The position numbers and the translations under genes were made by a program. 64,000 nt of DNA, taken from contig JAJQIK010000072.1 in NCBI GenBank assembly GCA_021199255.1, positions 1-64,000 on the forward strand. The letters are read 5' to 3'. Shown one piece after another: positions 24,472 through 32,447 of the stretch. Source of the DNA: Clostridiales bacterium. Its GTDB lineage: Bacteria; Bacillota; Clostridia; Lachnospirales; Lachnospiraceae. Position 1 is the first letter of the stretch. The number at the start of each line of letters is the position of its first letter. The notes beneath the pieces are model-generated. The model searched no databases. It saw nothing but the letters and a program-made list of their open reading frames with translations, and was not told the DNA's origin.

Positions 24472-26028
24472 ATGTCGGAAGTACTTGATAATTTAAATGG
24501 TTATCTAAATGAATTGGATAATTATATGACCAGGCTAAATAAAAACCGTTTATCCAGGAAGGATCGAAAAGTTTTCCTGGAGATAAGCAACGAGTATTAT
24601 GAGGCTTTTCAAGAATATTATAAAAACAGCCCCAACAGATTCCTTGAGTCCTTTTTAGAAGCAGTTGAAGCCTTTAATGATAATATTATTGTGAATGGAA
24701 ATGACAAAGCGGTGGAAATGGCCAATGAACATTACCAAGAAATTAAAAGCAACGCTGTTTCCTTCTACGACAGCGCCCGGAAAGCCGAACTGGTATCAGG
24801 GATTTTCAAGAAGGATATTGTGGCATATGACCTGCGTAGGGAAAAAATAGTTATGTTACAGGAATTAGTGGATTTGGATCAGAAGGTATTGGGAGAACTG
24901 TCGCAAGAAACTTTGTTGGTTCTAGAGACTGAGCACTGCCAATTGGTAGGAGGTAAAGTTGTAGAAATACCAGAGAGGAAAAGTGAAGCAGAGAAATCTC
25001 CAAGCACTGCTGCGGATGTACTTTTGCCTGTAGATGGGGGAAAGAAAGATACAAAAATTAATATGAAATTTCCCGGCAAGGATCCTTACCGCGCCTACGT
25101 ATACCGGGTTGGAAACAACCAATCCCCAGAACTGGTATACGGAAAAAGCCCGGAAGAGATCATATCGAGGCTGCACCTGTGGAATAATGGAAGAACGGGA
25201 AGCATGAAGCTGCGAACCTGTTATATCCAGGAATTGAAACCGGATATTAATAAATTTGAAAATTTAAAAAAATGGGATCTTCTTAGCGATAAGGATATCA
25301 CGCCTATATATCTTAAGATTCCCTATATAGAAGACAGGACTCAATTTAACCAGATGATGGCTGGGCTGAAAGCTGATGGTGCAAAATATAGTCCTTCTAA
25401 AAAAGCTTATTATATTACGAAGCAGGATGATTTAAGCAAGTTTGTTCCATACTTGCCACCTACAGACACACAGAGGCCGGACCAGGAGCAGGAACATGAG
25501 GGGAAGCAGGGGAACAGCAGAACTGAAAAAGTGCTCCCTTCAGAGTTAGAATATCGTGGAAAGATGTATGACCCTTTGCAATATGATATCTTGAAACTGG
25601 CGGAACAACAAAAGTTTACAGATGAACAAATGAACTTATTGGAACATCCGGAGATTTCTGCAGACCGGATGAATGAAATCCGTTTTGCGGTCAGGGACGG
25701 TTTATCTGTTGAGCAGATCGTACAGTTTGCGAATCCATCCTATGAACAATGGCAGATGGATATCTGTAGAACTGGCTTGCAGAATGGATTCACAATGCAG
25801 GAATTACAGCCAATTATTGATCCACAGCATTATGTACCAGAACAATGGGCGGCAAGAAGGAACCAACTACAGAAAATGATACATGAAAAAAACAAAGCTA
25901 ATAAAAACAGCTTGATGGAACGGCTGGACAATAACAAATTAAAAACAAATTCTGTGCAGCATAAGAACCAGGATGCCGTCCAACAAAATAAATCTAAAGC
26001 CGTACTTCCAGGAAATGCAAAAGAATAG
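24472..26028 (+). CDS. DUF5710-containing ICE protein of unknown function, 518 aa
   Basis: ATG 24472 follows AAAGGAGAA. Residues 1-150 are helical. Around residues 205-265 there is a small globular unit (RAYVYRVGNNQSPELVYGKS). Residues about 282-330 match the DUF5710 pattern of short nucleic-acid-associated domains (IYLKIPYIEDRTQFNQMMAG, ADGAKYSPSKKAYYI). The C-terminal 150 residues carry degenerate helical repeats (FTDEQMNLLEHPEISADRMN, then NPSYEQWQMDICRTGLQNGF). These large proteins sit upstream of relaxase operons in ICEs. Confidence 0.65.
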   Translation: MSEVLDNLNGYLNELDNYMTRLNKNRLSRKDRKVFLEISNEYYEAFQEYYKNSPNRFLESFLEAVEAFNDNIIVNGNDKAVEMANEHYQEIKSNAVSFYDSARKAELVSGIFKKDIVAYDLRREKIVMLQELVDLDQKVLGELSQETLLVLETEHCQLVGGKVVEIPERKSEAEKSPSTAADVLLPVDGGKKDTKINMKFPGKDPYRAYVYRVGNNQSPELVYGKSPEEIISRLHLWNNGRTGSMKLRTCYIQELKPDINKFENLKKWDLLSDKDITPIYLKIPYIEDRTQFNQMMAGLKADGAKYSPSKKAYYITKQDDLSKFVPYLPPTDTQRPDQEQEHEGKQGNSRTEKVLPSELEYRGKMYDPLQYDILKLAEQQKFTDEQMNLLEHPEISADRMNEIRFAVRDGLSVEQIVQFANPSYEQWQMDICRTGLQNGFTMQELQPIIDPQHYVPEQWAARRNQLQKMIHEKNKANKNSLMERLDNNKLKTNSVQHKNQDAVQQNKSKAVLPGNAKE

Positions 26029-26052
26029 CCGGAATCCATGGAAAATAACAGC

Positions 26053-26079
26053 AGGGGAACGTGAATCCTTTGTTCCCCT
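26053..26079. other. Intergenic hairpin without T-run
   Basis: AGGGGAAC / GTTCCCCT stem with an 11-base loop, 18 bp before the next start codon. Without a T-run it may be an mRNA-processing or protein-binding element. Confidence 0.5.
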
Positions 26080-26096
26080 CATATTAGGAGCAGGAT

Positions 26097-26825
26097 ATGA
26101 AAGATAAATATATAGTATCAATTTATGTAGCAGAATGTAATGAATTCAGAAATGAGGGCGAATGTTACGAAGGTATATATGATATGCCAGAGGCTATAGA
26201 AGCCCGAAACAGCCTGCCAACTGCCAGAGTGCCTGTAATTGGTTTAAGAATTCATAAAAAGGGGCAGAAAGAGCTTACAGACGTTTTGACAGATATCCTT
26301 ATCGGGGAGGAAATACATTTGGAGGCATTGGAATATATACCAAGAATTTTAGAAAGTGAGGCGGCTGTGAATTATATTGCGGAATTGATTGTCCTGTGTC
26401 CCGATAATCGGATTCAGGGCATGGTTCCGGAATGCCTTGATGCCAGAATTAAAGAATATGAAAAAAACTATCAGGATAAAGAAAATATTTTTAGAATACA
26501 GCTATATAAGAAGTTATCCCAGTTAACGGCAGAAGCCATGAAATATTCTAAATCAACCAATCAATCGGAACGCCAGTATGCAGCGGAATTATTAAAGTAT
26601 GCAGTATCGCAGAAGGAGGCGATCCTTCATGGCCAAAAAGAGATTGATCTGAATAGCCTTCCGTTAAAAGAAAACTATTTTACTGAAGAAATACCCAGGC
26701 AAAACATTGAAAAAACTGACAATGTTAAGACAACGGAGCAGAGTGGCGCCAATTTGCCACGGGTCAATTCCCTGTTGGCAAAGTTATATGAGTACCAGAA
26801 GCTGCTTAAGGAGAAAAGCATATAA
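26097..26825 (+). CDS. Hypothetical ICE protein, 242 aa
   Basis: ATG 26097 follows TTAGGAGCAGG. The first 55 residues (YIVSIYVAECNEFRNEGECY, then IEARNSLPTARVPVIGLRIH) look like a small domain attached to polyvalent mobile-element proteins; the rest is alpha-helical. No catalytic motif seen. It is immediately upstream of mobC and probably belongs to the mobilisation operon. Confidence 0.55.
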   Translation: MKDKYIVSIYVAECNEFRNEGECYEGIYDMPEAIEARNSLPTARVPVIGLRIHKKGQKELTDVLTDILIGEEIHLEALEYIPRILESEAAVNYIAELIVLCPDNRIQGMVPECLDARIKEYEKNYQDKENIFRIQLYKKLSQLTAEAMKYSKSTNQSERQYAAELLKYAVSQKEAILHGQKEIDLNSLPLKENYFTEEIPRQNIEKTDNVKTTEQSGANLPRVNSLLAKLYEYQKLLKEKSI

Positions 26826-26858
26826 ATAAAAACAGTGTTAAGAAGGAGCATTAAGCGC

Positions 26859-27191
26859 ATGAATGTAAACAGGAGACGTGAGCTACAGATTAATTTTAGG
26901 GTTACTCCGGCTGAAAGACAGATGATAAAAGACCGAATTATGAAAAGCGGCTATAGGGAAGAAGGAGAATATCTTAGGAGAATGGCAATTGATGGATATA
27001 TTTTTCATCTGGATAATTCGGATTTGAAACAATTGATTTATGAAATCAATAAAATAGGAACCAATATTAACCAGATAGCACACAAGATTAATAAAGACAA
27101 TGAAATATATCAGACAGATATGGATGAACTTAAGGAGAAGATGGATCGGGTATGGCGGTTACTAAGACAAAGCATATTACAACAACCTTAA
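26859..27191 (+). CDS. mobC: MobC-family relaxosome accessory protein
   Basis: 110 residues. ATG 26859 is used because AAGGAGC lies at 26842-26848. A ribbon-helix-helix-like N-terminus (ELQINFRVTPAERQMIKDRI) is followed by YLRRMAIDGY and the MobC signature LKQLIYEINKIGTNINQIAH. MobC binds oriT with the relaxase and helps nicking. The last 40 bp overlap the relaxase gene. An oriT is expected nearby upstream, but I could not pick it out. Confidence 0.9.
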   Translation: MNVNRRRELQINFRVTPAERQMIKDRIMKSGYREEGEYLRRMAIDGYIFHLDNSDLKQLIYEINKIGTNINQIAHKINKDNEIYQTDMDELKEKMDRVWRLLRQSILQQP

Positions 27192-28540
27192 ATAAAGCAA
27201 TAGACTATATATGCAATGAAAAAAAGACGGATGAAGGAATATTAATTTCTTCTTTTGCCTGTGCACCTGAAACTGCAGATTTGGAATTTTCCTTGACTAA
27301 CCAGAAATATAACCGGAGTGGGAAATGCCTGGCGCATCATTTGATACAATCTTTTAAGCCTGGGGAAGTGACACCGGAGGATGCACACCATATTGGTGAA
27401 GAATGGGCGCAGTCGATATTGGGAGGAAAATATGAGTTTGTTCTTTCCACCCATATTGACAGAGGACATATCCACAATCATTTGATTTTTAACGCGACTT
27501 CTTTTACAGAGGGAAGAAAATATAACGATTGTAAGAGAACGTTGAGATTTCGGATGAAAGAGTCAGACCGTATCTGTAGAGAGCACGGCTTATCTGTTAT
27601 TGAAGAAAAGAGCGGTAGACGTGGGGTTGGAAAATATGAATATGAGCATATAAAACGTGGTACATCTTGGAAAGAAAAAATCAGGATTGCCATTGACGAT
27701 GCCGTAAATAAAGCATCAGACTGGGACGAATTTGTTACTATTATGGAACTGAAAGGATGCGATTGCGAAAGAAATTCTTATGGCATCATGAAGCTTCGGT
27801 TACTGGGGCAAGAACGTTTTGTGTGTATTAATAGCCTTGGTGAAAAATATTCAGAAGATATCATCCGTGACCGTATTGAGAGAAAAGATTATTACAAAAA
27901 TTTGAACCAGCAAGAACAATCAAATGAACGGTATGATAAGAAAAGGGCGCGCCAATATCATAAGAAAAATGTCTCATTAATTGTTGACCTACAGAACAAT
28001 TTACAGGCACAGCAGTCAAGAGGATACAGGCAGGCACTTGAGATAAATAATGTAAACCAGTTATTTAAAACCATTGCATTTCTTGAACAAAACGACTTAG
28101 CGTCATATACTGATTTTTTACAAAAATACAATTCTGTGAAAGAGCAATATGATATGATTCGCAATAAGCTTGCCCCGTTAGAACAACAGTCACTTGCTGT
28201 TTCCGAAAAAATACAATATTGCCAAAATTTCTTTAAAGTGGCCAAGAATGCAAGGATGGCAATTCGTAATCCAGCAATGATGGGAAAATATAAAAATGAG
28301 GTTGCTGTTTATAATTCATGCTTAAGGTATTTTAAAGAAAATAATATTTCCATTAAGGGAATAAATTTGAAGGAATTACTTAATGAACAAAAGCAAATAA
28401 ACGCAACTAGAAGGGAAGTGGCAAACCAGCTTCGTGCATTACGTACAGAAATGAAAAATTGGAATGTAATCAAAGCAAATATTGATACAACTTTAGGATA
28501 CGCTGATGGCCAGGAAAAGCAAAATGATCCGAGAAGTTAA
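27152..28540 (+). CDS. MOBP-type relaxase (MobA/VirD2 family)
   Basis: 462 residues. The relaxase domain is in the first 200 residues, with KCLAHHLIQSFKPGEVTPED and the three-histidine metal motif THIDRGHIHNH at about residues 100-111; the nucleophilic tyrosine is probably Y18 in AIDYICNEKKT. The relaxase cuts oriT and pilots the DNA strand. The C-terminal half is a long coiled coil (EKIQYCQNFFKVAKNARMAI, then LKELLNEQKQINATRREVAN), as in other ICE relaxases. Start ATG 27152 lies in the mobC 3' end. Confidence 0.92.
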   Translation: MAVTKTKHITTTLNKAIDYICNEKKTDEGILISSFACAPETADLEFSLTNQKYNRSGKCLAHHLIQSFKPGEVTPEDAHHIGEEWAQSILGGKYEFVLSTHIDRGHIHNHLIFNATSFTEGRKYNDCKRTLRFRMKESDRICREHGLSVIEEKSGRRGVGKYEYEHIKRGTSWKEKIRIAIDDAVNKASDWDEFVTIMELKGCDCERNSYGIMKLRLLGQERFVCINSLGEKYSEDIIRDRIERKDYYKNLNQQEQSNERYDKKRARQYHKKNVSLIVDLQNNLQAQQSRGYRQALEINNVNQLFKTIAFLEQNDLASYTDFLQKYNSVKEQYDMIRNKLAPLEQQSLAVSEKIQYCQNFFKVAKNARMAIRNPAMMGKYKNEVAVYNSCLRYFKENNISIKGINLKELLNEQKQINATRREVANQLRALRTEMKNWNVIKANIDTTLGYADGQEKQNDPRS

Positions 28541-28551
28541 AAAGATTATAG

Positions 28552-28594
28552 AATGTCTCATCTGTTGGCAGACAGATGAGACATTATTTTTTTT
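28552..28594 (+). terminator. Strong terminator after the relaxase operon
   Basis: 14-bp perfect stem AATGTCTCATCTGT / ACAGATGAGACATT, 6-base loop, then T-rich sequence including eight consecutive T. Confidence 0.92.
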
Positions 28595-28627
28595 GCTCTT
28601 TGAACATATTCTTTAAAATATGTGAAT

Positions 28628-28828
28628 GCCAAAATTTATTTTGGCGGCTGGAATTTATTCCAGCCTATAAGGGGATTGGGGAATTTTCCCCAACAAGCGA
28701 GGTTTGAAAAACCGGCGGAAGTGGCTAGCCACTTCCAGCGCTTGCTATTCCATGAAAACGCCGTTTTCATGGCGTGTTTTAGCCCGCATCGGCGGGCTGT
28801 ATAAAACACATAACGCCGTTACCGGCGT
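28628..28828. other. Array of eight short inverted repeats (hairpins) in 201 bp
   Basis: Hairpins: 28628-28645 (GCCAAAAT/ATTTTGGC, loop TT); 28646-28665 (GGCTGGAAT/ATTCCAGCC, loop TT), abutting the first; 28676-28693 (TTGGGGAA/TTCCCCAA, loop TT); 28701-28713 (GGTTT/AAACC); 28717-28736 (a 20-bp palindrome, GGAAGTGGCT/AGCCACTTCC); 28750-28772 (CCATGAAAAC/GTTTTCATGG); 28774-28809 (GTGTTTTAGCCCGC/GCGGGCT..AAAACAC); 28813-28828 (ACGCCG/CGGCGT). An outer pair CAAGCG (28694-28699) / CGCTTG (28739-28744) encloses two of them in a branched fold. All but the bulged hairpin 7 are perfect stems. The 28541-28938 interval has no credible gene besides this. Function unknown. Confidence 0.85.
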
Positions 28829-28938
28829 AGTTTGCTTTGCATTTTCAATTATAAAGCCTATTAACAAAACTAATTGTCGTAATTTGTAGAATGTGGTAAA
28901 ATAATTAAAAATCTAGGTTATGGGAGGAGATAAGACTT

Positions 28939-29304
28939 ATGAGGGTGGATGAGATATACACAGAAAGGAATTATTATAAAGAATTTTTGTGGTTGTGGAT
29001 TAAAGCAGCATTTATTTATTTTATTGGTGGATATGTATGTTACCTGTTTCAAGGGACTTTTGCCAAAGATATGGCATTTGCAGTGTCAGCTACAGTATTT
29101 GGCTTTACTTTTTTTGAAAAAATTGTACGTTTCAATTTGTTTGGCAATCACGATGCGGTTATATTGTTTTGGGCATTTAAAATTATTTGTTCTTTTATAA
29201 TTGGGATTCTTGTATTCCCGATCGTAAATATTTATTATATTATTATGATAATCCGTTCTATCATGAAAAAAAATTCTGAAGGCGAAGAACTAAAAGAGGA
29301 ATAA
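28939..29304 (+). CDS. Small membrane protein, 121 aa
   Basis: ATG 28939 follows GGGAGGAGATAAG. Three hydrophobic segments (LWIKAAFIYFIGGYVCYLFQ, MAFAVSATVFGFTFFEKIV, IICSFIIGILVFPIVNIYYI) and a charged tail. No family recognised. First gene after the hairpin array and part of the variable cargo. Confidence 0.6.
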   Translation: MRVDEIYTERNYYKEFLWLWIKAAFIYFIGGYVCYLFQGTFAKDMAFAVSATVFGFTFFEKIVRFNLFGNHDAVILFWAFKIICSFIIGILVFPIVNIYYIIMIIRSIMKKNSEGEELKEE

Positions 29305-29338
29305 TCCATAATATTTTTGAATGGAGAGCTAGATAAAT

Positions 29339-29992
29339 ATGGAATTACTTTTGTTAGGATTTATTCTCATAGGTATAGCAGGCGTTATAATATATTATGG
29401 TGGATATGTAATATTGTGGTTTTTGATAAAATCAAGATTGGCATATCCTGTAGCATGGTTTGTTTTTTCTCTTGTTGTAGTTTCTCATAAAGAATGGATC
29501 CTATATACAATTTTAATAAATTCATGGTCGGCAGTATTATGGCTTATAGTTGGTGTCATTTCAGGACTTATGGTAATCGTACTTGGCATCAGGGATGTTA
29601 TTAGATTTTTTATTCCTACATTCAGATGGCGCGATATCCCGAATTATTTTTTTCAAAAAAAATCAGATAAAAAATATGAGAAAGAATTTATTCAATATTG
29701 TGATTTGAAAAACAAACTCTATCATTTATATGAGGGCTTAGAGCAGGAAGAATATTATTTTTATAATGATATATGCAGAAACGCACGTGAGAGAGCAGAA
29801 TTTGATTTAGATTGGAAGTCTTATATAATAGAATTGGAACAATCCGATTCCTTTATTCCGTTTGCAGAATGGTTTTCAAAAAAACAACGATGGAAATGGA
29901 CAAGCTATAACCATGAGTATTCTGAACAATACAAGGCTCTTCGCAGGGAAAATATAAAATATTCTGCGGGAGATGGTTCTGAAAATTCATAA
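29339..29992 (+). CDS. Membrane protein with cytoplasmic C-terminal domain, 217 aa
   Basis: Residues 1-85 contain three membrane spans (LLLLGFILIGIAGVIIYYGG, YPVAWFVFSLVVVSH, SAVLWLIVGVISGLMVIVLG). The remainder is charged, helical and aromatic-rich (EEYYFYNDICRNARERAEFD, SFIPFAEWFSKKQRWKWTS). Start ATG 29339 has GGAGAG upstream. Unrecognised; the membrane-plus-effector layout and position next to a nuclease gene recall defence cargo, which is only a suggestion. Confidence 0.6.
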   Translation: MELLLLGFILIGIAGVIIYYGGYVILWFLIKSRLAYPVAWFVFSLVVVSHKEWILYTILINSWSAVLWLIVGVISGLMVIVLGIRDVIRFFIPTFRWRDIPNYFFQKKSDKKYEKEFIQYCDLKNKLYHLYEGLEQEEYYFYNDICRNARERAEFDLDWKSYIIELEQSDSFIPFAEWFSKKQRWKWTSYNHEYSEQYKALRRENIKYSAGDGSENS

Positions 29993-30077
29993 TTGTGGGT
30001 ATATTGTACCCCTGAACAATAAACATAAAAAGCGGGTTTCTCTTGAACCGTACGCATGAAAAATACGAAATAGATAA

Positions 30078-30119
30078 TATGTGACAGAGGGAGGAACTGC
30101 ACAATGTCTGAAATCAGCA
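30078..30119. repeat. 42-bp inverted copy, arm 1 (5' end of the DUF2726-like gene)
   Basis: The sequence covering the ribosome site and first five codons of the nuclease gene recurs exactly in reverse complement at 32692-32733. Confidence 0.9.
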
Positions 30120-30721
30120 TAAAACCCAAAAGATTATATGACAGCGATGTTGAAAACTTAAGTTATGATATATTAAAAGAACTGATAAATCTGGAACACT
30201 ACGAGATTGTTCCTCATGTTATTTTGAGGGATATTCTTCCTCCCCAGCAAGATTCTACATGGGGAAATTTTCATATTGACTTTGTTATCTGCGATAAGCG
30301 CGGATATCCGGTTATGGGAATGGAAATTAACGGTCCTAAGCATTGGAATGATTCTTGCAGAAAAGAGCATGATCAAATCAAAAAACAAATATTTACAAAA
30401 GCTCAAATTCCATTAATCTTTATTCCAATTGTGGAATTACCTCAGTACAACCATTTAGATATTGGCAAGCAATACCGGCTAGCGCTTCAATCCCTTTTGA
30501 TAAACTGCTTATCTCCCTACATATACGCTACTGCATTCCCTGCATACTGCTGGAAATGCGGCGGGATTCTAGATATAAAATTTAACAATGATAATTTTGC
30601 TCCGTTTTACATATGTTCAAATAAGGATTGTGAATGTTATAAAAACAATAAAACATTCCCAGCAGAAATATCCCATCCAATATTAAGTGAAGCCGCTTTG
30701 AAATTTTTCAAGAAAACTTGA
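30104..30721 (+). CDS. DUF2726-like PD-(D/E)XK nuclease-fold protein with zinc-binding tail
   Basis: 205 residues. ATG 30104 follows GAGGGAGGAAC. Residues about 47-85 contain the restriction-fold core: FHIDFVICDKRGYPVMGMEI followed by NGPKHW, giving the acidic D-(x)n-E pair of PD-(D/E)XK enzymes with N replacing the usual K after E. FTKAQIPLIFIPIVELPQY continues the fold. C-terminal CWKCGG...ICSNKDC (about 150-175) should bind zinc. DUF2726 domains occur in helicases and stand-alone putative nucleases of mobile elements. It may act on foreign DNA; activity unproven. Confidence 0.7.
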   Translation: MSEISIKPKRLYDSDVENLSYDILKELINLEHYEIVPHVILRDILPPQQDSTWGNFHIDFVICDKRGYPVMGMEINGPKHWNDSCRKEHDQIKKQIFTKAQIPLIFIPIVELPQYNHLDIGKQYRLALQSLLINCLSPYIYATAFPAYCWKCGGILDIKFNNDNFAPFYICSNKDCECYKNNKTFPAEISHPILSEAALKFFKKT

Positions 30722-30789
30722 TTTTTCTCAGCATTTTACATATACGGATAGTTTTTGCAAAATGGAGAAAGTGCTATGAAACTCGTCGC

Positions 30790-31039
30790 ATGAGCGAATT
30801 AGCACCTAGAATACACGATGACAGTAACGGATTTGATTATATTCTTGTGGGAGATTATTACATTCCTGCACTTGTCGGGGATATGCCGGATATTTCGACA
30901 ATCGGCAGATGGGGTAGAATGAGGTTAGAGTTTATCAAGAAGAATTGTCCGACACTTTATCATGAGCTGAAATGTAGTGGAATCTATCCGTTCCAGAGCT
31001 GAAGAAATCGTTATAAACGAGCTGATTTATGAAAGATAA
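30790..31039 (+). pseudogene. Decayed TnpV-family gene
   Basis: ATG 30790 begins MSELAPRIHDDSNGFDYILV, then DYYIPALV, GRWGRMRLEFIKKNCPTLYH and ELKCSG, which is TnpV. Instead of continuing, the frame stops at 31000-31002. In the next frame the typical TnpV ending R-A-E-E-I-V-I-N-E-L-I-Y-E-R appears immediately (30995-31039). About 40-50 codons are missing from the middle, and the frame is shifted. Confidence 0.7.
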
Positions 31040-31111
31040 TGGAAATTTAATTTGTGAAAAGCATGGATACAGAGTATAATAAAATCAGACAAAGGAAAGT
31101 AGGTACAACAA

Positions 31112-31930
31112 GTGGCAGAAGATATGATTTTAGATCAGGAAATGCAGAGTGTTGACCAAATCATAGATAATATGTCCCTCATGGACGATGATTTGTTTGG
31201 ACTGGTATTTAACAATAATATTCCGGCGGCAGAAGTGCTGCTAAAAACAATCCTAAAACGTGACGATATAGAGATTATAAGCGTAGAGGGCCAGAAAGAA
31301 CTTAGAAATCCCGAAGTCGGCGGTCGTATGATAAGACTTGATGTTCTGGTGAAAGATGGAACAGGACGCTTTTACAATGTGGAGGTTCAGCGTACTAACA
31401 GCGGAGCACACCCAAAGCGAGCAAGATTTCATAGCAGTATGGTGGATGCAAGAATGCTGAAAGAAGGACAGAAATTCAAGGAATTGAAAGAGTCCTATGT
31501 CATTTTTATTACAGAAAATGACTATTGGGGAGAGGAACTTCCAATCTACACCATCAATCGGCACTTTGAAGAAGTTGATAGAGTATTTGAGGACGAATCG
31601 CATATTATATATGTGAATGGAAGTTACAAAGGCAATGATGCAATAGGACATCTCATGCAGGACTTTCGATGTAAGAAAGCCGATGACATTCAAAATGCAG
31701 AATTGGCAAAAGGCGTGAGATATTTCAAAGAAAATGAAGGAGGTCGACAGGAAATGTGTGAAAGTGTTGAACGATATGGAGATCAAAGAGCAATTAAAGC
31801 AACAATAGAAACAAGCATTGAACTTGGTGCAAATAAGGAAAAAGTAGTGGATATTTTGAGAAAGAGATTTGCACTATCAGAGGAACAGGCAGAGCGTGTA
31901 TATGAACGTTACGCTCCGGCAGTTGTATAA
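31112..31930 (+). CDS. PD-(D/E)XK nuclease family transposase-like (Rpn/PF12784) protein
   Basis: 272 residues from GTG 31112 (AAAGGAAAG upstream; ATG 31124 is an alternative). The nuclease core is at about residues 75-100: RMIRLDVLVKDGTGRFYNVE with D and E-V-Q-R in PD-(D/E)XK spacing, followed by PKRARFHSSMVDARML typical of this family. The tail EQAERVYERYAPA is the short C-terminal signature. Members are RecA-independent recombination nucleases, often multicopy in Lachnospiraceae. Length is normal for the short subfamily. Confidence 0.85.
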   Translation: MAEDMILDQEMQSVDQIIDNMSLMDDDLFGLVFNNNIPAAEVLLKTILKRDDIEIISVEGQKELRNPEVGGRMIRLDVLVKDGTGRFYNVEVQRTNSGAHPKRARFHSSMVDARMLKEGQKFKELKESYVIFITENDYWGEELPIYTINRHFEEVDRVFEDESHIIYVNGSYKGNDAIGHLMQDFRCKKADDIQNAELAKGVRYFKENEGGRQEMCESVERYGDQRAIKATIETSIELGANKEKVVDILRKRFALSEEQAERVYERYAPAVV

Positions 31931-32045
31931 CAAAATATCAGACATCAAAAATATGTGCGGTGATCCTACCGCCCCAAATTTAAGCGCTTACCATTGATCC
32001 TCCGGGAGATGCCCGGCCGTGCTTGAGAATGTAGCATAAATTTTC

Positions 32046-32074
32046 TTGAACTGGCCTAGAATTTATGGTATAGT
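32046..32074 (+). promoter_or_regulatory. Sigma-A promoter of antitoxin RNA copy 1
   Basis: TTGAAC (32046-32051), 17-bp spacer, TATAGT (32069-32074). The same boxes and spacing recur at 32288-32316. Confidence 0.75.
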
Positions 32075-32080
32075 ATAGTA

Positions 32081-32212
32081 AGGTTAAAGAAAGACACCTG
32101 CACTAACAGGCGCCTTCCGGGAGCACCGATAGACGGTTAGCCACAAATCAATAACAATATTAGAAATGATCGCTTAGTTTGCAGACTCGGGCGGTCATTT
32201 CTGTGTCTTGTT
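32081..32212 (+). ncRNA. Orphan type I antitoxin-like RNA, copy 1
   Basis: Downstream of a perfect-spacing promoter, this copy shares with copy 2 the blocks GACACCTGC, ACAGG, CCGGGAGC and CGATAGACGGTTAGCCACAAA. It ends in the stem GAAATGATCGC / GCGGTCATTTC. It lies opposite the 3' end of a toxin gene that has lost its start, so it has no intact partner here. Ends are estimated from the promoter and the hairpin. Confidence 0.65.
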
Positions 32213-32280
32213 TCTATCTTTGCCTAAGGCGTATCCCATTCCGGAGCAGGTCAAGCCGAAGCTCAACACGTAGCCAGCAA
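32195..32280 (-). pseudogene. 5'-truncated type I toxin gene remnant
   Basis: On the minus strand the codons read V-L-S-F-G-L-T-C-S-G-M-G-Y-A-L-G-K-D-R-N-K-T-Q-K-stop, matching the C-terminal 24 residues of the intact toxin downstream. Upstream of this the Met-Ser-Ile-Ala start, ribosome site and leader are replaced by sequence joining the second antitoxin promoter. Confidence 0.7.
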
Positions 32281-32287
32281 ATTTTCC

Positions 32288-32316
32288 TTGAACTGATTTG
32301 GAAACCATGCTATAGT
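32288..32316 (+). promoter_or_regulatory. Sigma-A promoter of antitoxin RNA copy 2
   Basis: TTGAAC (32288-32293), 17-bp spacer, TATAGT (32311-32316). Confidence 0.78.
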
Positions 32317-32322
32317 AAGCAT

Positions 32323-32447
32323 AAGGAAAGACACCTGCGTCAACAGGTGTCCCTCCGGGAGCGCCGATAGACGGTTAGCCACAAAATTGATTAGGTTAAA
32401 AGAAATAACCGCTTCACATGCGACTGGGGCGGTTATTTCTGTGTTTT
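32323..32447 (+). ncRNA. Type I antitoxin RNA, copy 2 (paired with intact toxin)
   Basis: RNA of about 125 nt from the promoter above to the hairpin GAAATAACCGC (32402-32412) / GCGGTTATTTC (32429-32439) and a T-rich end. Its 3' part is antisense to the last codons and 3' end of the toxin mRNA, as in txpA/RatA-type modules where toxin and antitoxin RNAs converge. The hairpin is followed by T-rich sequence on both strands, so it can terminate both transcripts. Confidence 0.72.

Noticed and set aside
26826-26858. oriT next to mobC
   Set aside because: Expected here by analogy, but no inverted repeat or nick-site consensus was seen.
28628-28828. CRISPR array
   Set aside because: The inverted repeats differ from each other in sequence; there are no repeated direct units with spacers and no cas genes.
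28622-28889. Two open frames of about 60 codons across the hairpin array
   Set aside because: They follow from the inverted-repeat sequence, lack ribosome sites and encode no protein-like sequence.
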